In this document: in pieces, positions 6,741 to 11,001 of the stretch
Numbering within the stretch: position 1 is the first letter of the stretch
Layout of the letters: each line of letters begins with the position of its first letter
Origin: an uncultured Bacteroides sp.
Lineage (GTDB): Bacteria > Bacteroidota > Bacteroidia > Bacteroidales > Bacteroidaceae
Assembly: GCA_905198575.1 (NCBI GenBank)
Contig: CAJKDC010000092.1
Location: forward strand, 1-11,001
Reading direction: 5' to 3'
DNA: 11,001 bases
The notes under the pieces: generated by a model
Databases searched by the model: none
What the model was told of the DNA's origin: nothing
The model's input: the letters and a program-made list of their open reading frames with translations, nothing else
Translations under genes and position numbers: made by a program

Positions 6741-7919
6741 ATGGCTGAATCGAATTTTGTAGATTATGTAAAGATTTACTGCCGCTCCGGAAAGGGCGGA
6801 CGAGGCTCAACGCACATGCGCCGTGAAAAATATGTACCTAACGGTGGCCCCGACGGTGGCGACGGTGGTAGAGGAGGTCATGTTATTTTGCGGGGTAACC
6901 GTAACTATTGGACATTGCTCCACCTGAAGTACGACCGTCATGTCTTTGCAGGACATGGAGGCAATGGTTCCCGCAATAAAAGTTTCGGCAAGGATGGAGA
7001 AGACAAGGTGATTGAAGTACCTTGCGGTACAGTGGTGTATAATGCCGAAACCGGTGATTATGTATGCGATATTACAGAACACGGTCAGGAAGTCGTTTTG
7101 CTGAAAGGCGGACGTGGCGGACTTGGAAACTGGCATTTCCGTACAGCTACACGTCAGGCACCCCGTTTTGCCCAACCGGGTGAACCGATGCAGGAAATGA
7201 CTGTGATTCTGGAGTTGAAACTGTTGGCTGATGTAGGTTTGGTTGGTTTCCCGAATGCCGGAAAGTCTACGCTGCTTTCCACTGTATCGGCAGCTCGTCC
7301 TAAAATCGCCAATTATCCGTTTACAACGTTGGAACCAAACTTGGGAATTGTGTCTTACCACGATGGAAAATCGTTTGTAATGGCAGATATCCCGGGAATT
7401 ATCGAAGGAGCTAGCGAAGGAAAAGGATTGGGATTACGTTTCTTGCGCCATATAGAGCGAAACTCATTGCTCTTGTTCATGGTTCCGGGAGATACGGATG
7501 ATATCCGTAAAGAATATGATATCCTGCTTAACGAGCTGGCAACATTCAATCCGGAGATGCTTGACAAGCAACGTGTTTTGGCTATTACCAAATGTGATAT
7601 GTTGGATGACGAGCTGATAGATATGCTTCGTCCTACATTGCCTGATAACGTACCTTGCGTATTTATTTCATCTCTCACCAATATGGGTATTCAGCAACTG
7701 AAGGATGTGCTTTGGGCTGAACTCAATAAGGAAAGCAATCGTCTGGACCCTGTCAAGAGTGAAACAATTGTTCACCGTGCCAAAGACCTGTCTAAATTGC
7801 AGCAGGAATTGAAGGATATGGGTGAAGACGAAGACTTCGATTATGAATACGAAGACGCGGATGAGGATGATTTTGATTATGAATATGAAGAAGAAGACTG
7901 GGACGACGAAAAAGAGTAA
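6741..7919 (+). CDS. obg: GTPase Obg (CgtA), 392 aa, with acidic C-terminal tail
   Basis: Obg is an essential cytosolic GTPase that binds the 50S precursor and links ribosome assembly to guanine nucleotide and stress signals. The glycine-rich Obg fold spans about 1-158 (for example GPDGGDGGRGG at 36-46). The G domain follows: G1 GFPNAGKST at 169-177, switch I YPFTTLEP at 192-199, G3 DIPG at 216-219, G4 TKCD at 283-286, and G5 near SSL at 310-312. There is no room for the OCT domain of Firmicutes Obg. Instead residues 360-392 are almost all Asp/Glu/Tyr/Phe, with DFDYEYE present twice (365-371 and 377-383). The start at 6741 gives the normal N-terminus (SNFVDYVKIYCRSGKGGRGS). It is first in a five-gene run, and its stop codon overlaps the pgeF start by one base. 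Confidence 0.97.
   Translation: MAESNFVDYVKIYCRSGKGGRGSTHMRREKYVPNGGPDGGDGGRGGHVILRGNRNYWTLLHLKYDRHVFAGHGGNGSRNKSFGKDGEDKVIEVPCGTVVYNAETGDYVCDITEHGQEVVLLKGGRGGLGNWHFRTATRQAPRFAQPGEPMQEMTVILELKLLADVGLVGFPNAGKSTLLSTVSAARPKIANYPFTTLEPNLGIVSYHDGKSFVMADIPGIIEGASEGKGLGLRFLRHIERNSLLLFMVPGDTDDIRKEYDILLNELATFNPEMLDKQRVLAITKCDMLDDELIDMLRPTLPDNVPCVFISSLTNMGIQQLKDVLWAELNKESNRLDPVKSETIVHRAKDLSKLQQELKDMGEDEDFDYEYEDADEDDFDYEYEEEDWDDEKE
7832..7887 (+). repeat. Imperfect tandem repeat encoding the acidic Obg tail
   Basis: Within the 3' end of obg, two copies of a unit that encodes DFDYEYE(D/E) lie 36 bases apart (codons 365-371 and 377-383). The shared GATTATGAATA stretch is nearly identical in both copies. 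It looks like a small in-frame duplication that lengthened the acidic tail, with synonymous drift since. Confidence 0.7.
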
Positions 7920-8728
7920 TGGAACAGTTTTTATCAGATAAAAAAATGTTGGGATACAGGCTGATGAATCTGTATCCCGACATTTGTTGTTTTTCAACAA
8001 CCCGGCATGGCGGGTATAGTACAGGTCGGTATGCATCATTTAACTGTAATCCTTATTGCGGAGATATACCGGAAGCAGTTGAAAAAAATAAGGCTTTGCT
8101 ATTATCCTTATTGCCGGATTCAGTTCGTTTGCTGGCTATACCTCATCAAGTACACGGAACGGAGGTTTTCCCGATTCAGAATTCGTTTTTTAAACAGACA
8201 GAAGAAGAGCGCAGATTAGCCCTTGAAGGGATAGATGCACTGGTTACAAACGTTCCCGGTGTATGTCTGTGTATCTCTACAGCCGACTGCATCCCTGTAT
8301 TGCTATATGACCCTACACATAAAGTAATTGCTGCTGTTCATGCAGGCTGGAGGGGCACTGTGGCACGACTTGTACGCAAAACCGTTGAGACGATGCAGAC
8401 TGCTTATGGTGTTATGCCGGAGCATCTGTGGGCTTGCATAGGACCTGGAATTTCGCAGAAAGCCTTCGAAGTTGGCGATGAAGTGTATGCGAAGTTTGGG
8501 GAAGCCGGCTTCCCGATGGAGCAGATTGCAGTCAAGAATCCGGAAACAGGTAAGTGGCATCTGGATTTGTGGGAGTCAAACCGCTTGGAGCTGCTTGACT
8601 GTGGACTTTCTCCAGACCGGATTGAAGTAGCAGGAATCTGTACTTATTTTTCAAATGATGATTTCTTTTCGGCACGTAGATTGGGTATATCTTCCGGTCT
8701 CATGTTGTCGGGAATAGTAATAAAGTAA
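7919..8728 (+). CDS. pgeF: Peptidoglycan editing factor PgeF / YfiH-LACC1 family, 269 aa
   Basis: In E. coli the orthologous family (YfiH) prevents L-Ser from replacing L-Ala in the peptidoglycan stem peptide; other members (YlmD, mammalian LACC1/FAMIN) act on purine nucleosides. The fold's metal-site residues are all present: His79 in HQVHG (76-80), Cys124 in STADCIPVLLYD (120-131) and His141 in AVHAGWRG (139-146). The Cys-to-His spacing of 17 equals that of E. coli YfiH. CIGPGIS (163-169) and DDFFSARR (237-244) complete the family pattern. The ATG at 7919 overlaps the obg stop (TAATG), which predicts translational coupling; a second ATG at 7946 is possible and would only trim nine residues. 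It is followed by the B3/4 gene after 10 bases. The family call is secure; which activity dominates here is open. Confidence 0.94.
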   Translation: MEQFLSDKKMLGYRLMNLYPDICCFSTTRHGGYSTGRYASFNCNPYCGDIPEAVEKNKALLLSLLPDSVRLLAIPHQVHGTEVFPIQNSFFKQTEEERRLALEGIDALVTNVPGVCLCISTADCIPVLLYDPTHKVIAAVHAGWRGTVARLVRKTVETMQTAYGVMPEHLWACIGPGISQKAFEVGDEVYAKFGEAGFPMEQIAVKNPETGKWHLDLWESNRLELLDCGLSPDRIEVAGICTYFSNDDFFSARRLGISSGLMLSGIVIK

Positions 8729-8738
8729 TATAAAGACC

Positions 8739-9407
8739 ATGAAATTCACGATTAAAGTATCCGAAGAATTAAAAACTGCATGGCCCCAGTTTGCAGGAGC
8801 AGCAGTTTATGCCAAGGTTACAAATACACCTTATAATGAAGCCTTGTGGGAGCGCATTAATCAGTTTGTTGCGTTATACAGAGAACAGTATACGACAGAT
8901 TCTATCAAAAGTATGCCCGCTATTCAGGCTACACGTGCGGCTTATAAAGCTTGTGGAAAAGACCCCAGCCGTTATCGTCCTTCGTCTGAGGCTTTATGCC
9001 GTCGCATTTTGCGTGGAATACCTCTTTACCAGATAGACACGCTGGTCGATTTAATAAATCTGGCATCTATTCGCAGCGGTCATTCCATCGGTGGTTTTGA
9101 TGCAGACAAGATTCAGGGAGATACTCTTGTTTTAGGAATCGGAAAAGCAAATGAGCCTTATGAAGGAATTGGCCGTGGTGAACTGAATATTGAAGGCATG
9201 CCAGTATATCGTGATGCGATAGGAGGTATCGGTACACCGACCAGTGATAATGAACGTACTAAGATGGATGCAAACACCTCGCATATTCTTGCTATTATGA
9301 ATGCCTACGGTGAACAGGAACATTTACAGGATAATGTGAACTACATGGTAGATTTGCTGAAAGAATTTGCGGCAGCAGAAGAAGTTGAAATCCTATATTT
9401 CGAATAA
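8739..9407 (+). CDS. Free-standing B3/4 domain protein (PheRS beta editing-domain family), 222 aa
   Basis: The protein belongs to the B3/4 domain family, which in the beta subunit of phenylalanyl-tRNA synthetase hydrolyses Tyr mischarged on tRNA-Phe. Here the domain stands alone with no synthetase parts. The N-terminal 80 residues are helical, with MPAIQATRAAYKACGKDPSRYRPS (about 59-82) typical of COG3382 proteins. The B3/4 core follows: SIRSGHSIGGFDADKIQGD (about 110-128), a GIGKANEPYEGIGRGEL loop, and VYRDAIGGIGTPTSDNERTK (about 155-174). The C-terminal part is helical and acidic. A role in hydrolysing some misacylated tRNA or related aminoacyl ester is inference from the family; the tRNA and amino acid are unknown. 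It is 10 bases after pgeF and 6 bases before the M23 gene, so it is inside the operon. No signal peptide, hence cytosolic. Confidence 0.88.
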   Translation: MKFTIKVSEELKTAWPQFAGAAVYAKVTNTPYNEALWERINQFVALYREQYTTDSIKSMPAIQATRAAYKACGKDPSRYRPSSEALCRRILRGIPLYQIDTLVDLINLASIRSGHSIGGFDADKIQGDTLVLGIGKANEPYEGIGRGELNIEGMPVYRDAIGGIGTPTSDNERTKMDANTSHILAIMNAYGEQEHLQDNVNYMVDLLKEFAAAEEVEILYFE

Positions 9408-9413
9408 TGACGT

Positions 9414-10046
9414 ATGCATCTGTTGAAGTATATATGGATTTGTTGCGCATTGTTTTTCTGCTGTAGTTTGTCACTTTTTGGACAACATGCATTTACTCAG
9501 TATGAACGGAATCACATTCGCATACATACTCCCGGACTGTTTGATGGTAAATCTCGACTGGAAATTCCATTGGAGTTATTGGCTGACAGCGGAAGTTGTT
9601 TTCCGCTGCCTGGAGCAAAAGTGATTTCTCCGTTTGGAGGAAGGCGTGGACATTCTGGCGCAGATATCAAGACAAAAGCCAATGATACTATTCGTGCAGC
9701 ATTTGATGGAGTTGTACGCATGTCCAAGTCATACGGAGCGTATGGCAAAGTGATTGTGATACGCCATCCTAATGGACTGGAGACGGTTTATAGTCATAAT
9801 GTCAAAAACATGGTGGAACCTGGGGATACCGTAAAGGCAGGACAGTTTATTGCATTAACTGGCAGAACAGGCCGTGCTACGACCGAGCATCTTCATTTTG
9901 AGGTACGCATTAACGGGCAAGCTATTAATCCATCGTTGATTTTTGATATGAATGGTTATACATTGAAGCGGCATACACTAGTTTGCACCCGCTCAGGAAA
10001 CAAGGTTAAAGTGACCATAAAAAAAGAAGAAGAAAACTCAAAATAA
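9414..10046 (+). CDS. M23 family zinc metallopeptidase (LytM-type endopeptidase), 210 aa
   Basis: This is a likely exported peptidoglycan endopeptidase that cuts cross-link peptides. An N-terminal signal peptide (about 1-23, rich in Cys, Leu and Phe, ending SLFGQ) is followed by a short linker and one LytM domain (about 65-175). The catalytic set is complete: the zinc ligands His80 and Asp84 in GRRGHSGADI and His161 in HLHFE, with His128 in VYSHN and His159 as the usual catalytic partners. No LysM, coiled coil or other targeting domain is seen; the last 30 residues are basic (TIKKEEENSK at the end). Its start lies 6 bases after the B3/4 stop. An intact active site argues for a true enzyme, not a degenerate activator such as EnvC. 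Being in the same operon as pgeF ties it to cell-wall peptide chemistry. Confidence 0.92.
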   Translation: MHLLKYIWICCALFFCCSLSLFGQHAFTQYERNHIRIHTPGLFDGKSRLEIPLELLADSGSCFPLPGAKVISPFGGRRGHSGADIKTKANDTIRAAFDGVVRMSKSYGAYGKVIVIRHPNGLETVYSHNVKNMVEPGDTVKAGQFIALTGRTGRATTEHLHFEVRINGQAINPSLIFDMNGYTLKRHTLVCTRSGNKVKVTIKKEEENSK

Positions 10047-10059
10047 TAATAGAATCTAA

Positions 10060-10251
10060 ATGGATATACAGAAGATAATGACAGAAGGAATTGTTTTCAA
10101 AGGAGGAAAATCTCCAAAAGGAAAACAAGAAGAGAAAGTGAAGACAAAAGCCAAGAAAAAGACTTATATTACCGGACTTCACGGTTCTGGTTCGGCTAAA
10201 ATGAAGGCTGAATATCGCCGTCGCAGAGCCAATCGTCATAAAAACGGCTAA
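10060..10251 (+). CDS. Small strongly basic protein of unknown function, 63 aa
   Basis: I do not recognise a family. The frame starts 13 bases after the M23 stop and ends 129 bases before the next gene's region. The product has 14 Lys and 5 Arg against 5 acidic residues, a net charge near +14. It has three parts: a short hydrophobic-polar head (MDIQKIMTEGIVFKGG), a Lys-rich linker (about 14-34) that includes KTKAKKK, and a tail with TGLHGSGSAKMK and the run RRRR at 53-56. It has no signal peptide or membrane segment. That composition fits RNA, DNA or ribosome binding, which is inference only. A start at the ATG at 10078 (Met7) is also possible. Coding is supported by gene order, spacing and a plausible domain-like pattern, but not by homology that I can name. 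Confidence 0.65.
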   Translation: MDIQKIMTEGIVFKGGKSPKGKQEEKVKTKAKKKTYITGLHGSGSAKMKAEYRRRRANRHKNG

Positions 10252-10335
10252 GCTTCTCTTTTTTATAAGTGCTTGATATGTAGTGGATTGGATATGCCAT
10301 AATGTTAAAGACGAAAAATAGTTGCTTAAAAATAT

Positions 10336-10365
10336 GTTGTTTAACATATAATATATATACCTTTG
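10336..10365 (+). promoter_or_regulatory. Promoter of the beta-barrel gene
   Basis: TACCTTTG at 10358-10365 fully matches the Bacteroides -7 box. A GTTG at 10336-10339 lies 18 bases upstream and could act as the -33 element. Transcription would start near 10372, leaving about 39 bases before the ATG at 10411. Confidence 0.7.
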
Positions 10366-10410
10366 CTGCGTTAAAATAATATGAAGTTTTACAATTTAAG
10401 AAAAGAAACA

Positions 10411-10929
10411 ATGAAACAATTTTTATTGTTGGTTGTAGTTTTGATGACTACACTGGCAGCAAATGCGCAGGAAATGTATATGGGTGGTGGTATCAGCCTT
10501 TGGAGAAACAACGATTTGGATAAAACAACTTTTTCTATTTCTCCAGAAGTAGGCTATAACCTTAACAGCAAATGGGCATTGGGATTGGAATTGGTTTACG
10601 GCCATAACTACAGAGACGAACTTTCTGTAAACTCATTTGCATTGGCACCTTATGCACGTTATTCATTCTATGAAAATAACATTGTGCGTTTGTTCTTGGA
10701 TATGGGTTTTGGCTTTTCAACTTCTAAAGCAAAACATGCTGATGCAGTGAATGGTTTTGAAATTGGTTTGAAACCAGGTATGGCTATTAAACTGAATCAT
10801 CAGTTCAGCATTGTAACTAAAGTTGGTTTTGCCGGCTATCGTGATGATTACTTCAGAGGCGAAGAAAATGGTTACGGAGTAAGCCTTGAAAGCGAAGACA
10901 TCTCTTTGGGCATTCACTACGAATTCTAA
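10411..10929 (+). CDS. Small outer-membrane beta-barrel protein, 172 aa
   Basis: It resembles the OmpX/OmpA-like 'outer membrane beta-barrel' families common in Bacteroidetes. A signal peptide covers residues 1-20 (cleavage after NAQ). The mature 150 residues alternate hydrophobic and polar positions in about eight strands, for example MYMGGGISLW, FSISPEVGYNL, WALGLELVYGHNY, FALAPYARYSFY and VRLFLDMGFGFST, and the chain ends in an aromatic (HYEF), the usual signal for barrel insertion. An in-frame ATG at 10381 would add ten residues before the signal and leave a leader of only about 9 bases from the promoter, so I prefer 10411. It has its own promoter and seems to be monocistronic. The specific role (pore, adhesin or structural) is not visible. 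Confidence 0.85.
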   Translation: MKQFLLLVVVLMTTLAANAQEMYMGGGISLWRNNDLDKTTFSISPEVGYNLNSKWALGLELVYGHNYRDELSVNSFALAPYARYSFYENNIVRLFLDMGFGFSTSKAKHADAVNGFEIGLKPGMAIKLNHQFSIVTKVGFAGYRDDYFRGEENGYGVSLESEDISLGIHYEF

Positions 10930-10950
10930 TTAGAATTTTATTACTCATGC

Positions 10951-10975
10951 GAATCAGCAGTTGGCTTTCTGATTC
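10951..10975. repeat. Inverted repeat after the beta-barrel gene
   Basis: GAATCAG (10951-10957) and CTGATTC (10969-10975) form a 7-bp stem with an 11-base loop. It is followed by A residues, not T residues, so it is not a standard terminator on the plus strand. It could be part of a leader for the next gene beyond the window, or a weak factor-assisted stop. Confidence 0.4.
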
Positions 10976-11001
10976 AAAAATTAAAAATTAACAAATGTAA
11001 G

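Noticed and set aside
6807..7361. Long minus-strand frame of 184 codons opposite obg
   Set aside because: It lies wholly within the well-supported obg coding region, has no recognisable domain, and reflects codon structure of the sense gene.
7668..8039. Minus-strand frame with a hydrophobic Phe/Ile/Val-rich stretch resembling a membrane protein
   Set aside because: It is the complement of the acidic Obg tail (GAA/GAT codons read as TTC/ATC) and the pgeF start, so the hydrophobicity is an artefact.
10006..10347. Minus-strand frame of 113 codons rich in Phe, Leu and Ser
   Set aside because: It is antisense to the Lys-rich small protein and the AT-rich spacer; the composition is explained by complementing AAA/AAG codons.
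10922..10937. Perfect 16-base palindrome (AATTCTAATTAGAATT) over the stop codon of the barrel gene
   Set aside because: It is short and almost all A/T; as a hairpin it would have only 6 weak pairs. Considered as an operator or terminator but not supported.
1..11001. Search for CRISPR repeats, tRNA or rRNA genes, insertion sequences, toxin-antitoxin or phage-defence genes
   Set aside because: None seen: no regularly spaced repeats, no transposase or integrase motifs, no tRNA-like cloverleaf was noticed, and all sizeable genes are accounted for by housekeeping or envelope families.

Overview
The window looks like ordinary chromosomal core sequence from a member of the Bacteroidales (Bacteroides/Phocaeicola-like). 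The grounds are the gene families (DUF3332 and DUF4831 proteins, a short-lid Adk, an Obg with an acidic tail), Bacteroides-type promoters with a TAnnTTTG -7 box, poor or absent Shine-Dalgarno sequences before several genes, and AT-rich spacers. Nothing suggests mobile DNA: I see no transposase, integrase, CRISPR array, tRNA, rRNA or attachment site. No gap between genes is longer than about 170 bases.

Layout. (1) Positions 1-509 hold the 3' half of a class II fructose-bisphosphate aldolase. A perfect bidirectional hairpin terminator separates it from a convergent gene for a DUF3332 lipoprotein (575-1123, minus). (2) A divergent promoter region leads to a 12-TM MFS transporter (1292-2647, plus), which ends at a second hairpin shared with the convergent minus-strand pair. 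(3) That pair is nnr (bifunctional NAD(P)H-hydrate epimerase/dehydratase, 3814-5334) followed after 5 bases by a DUF4831 protein (2762-3808). (4) Divergent from nnr are hpt (5487-6023) and adk (6053-6622), a purine salvage/adenylate pair ending in a hairpin. (5) A tight plus-strand run follows: obg (6741-7919), pgeF (7919-8728, 1-base overlap), a free-standing B3/4 tRNA-editing-like protein (8739-9407), an M23 endopeptidase (9414-10046) and a 63-residue strongly basic protein (10060-10251). (6) An independent promoter drives a small outer-membrane beta-barrel protein (10411-10929).

Functional reading. Most genes are housekeeping or repair genes: glycolysis, repair of damaged NAD(P)H, purine salvage, adenylate balance and ribosome assembly. 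The most thought-provoking unit is the obg operon. It joins a ribosome-assembly GTPase, a factor that keeps wrong amino acids out of peptidoglycan, a domain family known to hydrolyse mischarged tRNA, a peptidoglycan endopeptidase and an unknown basic mini-protein. That grouping suggests a 'misincorporation quality-control' theme, but this is inference. A competing reading links the multicopper-oxidase-like PgeF/LACC1 fold, which has purine nucleoside activity in some relatives, to the nearby hpt and adk. I found no clear evidence of a wholly new system in this window.
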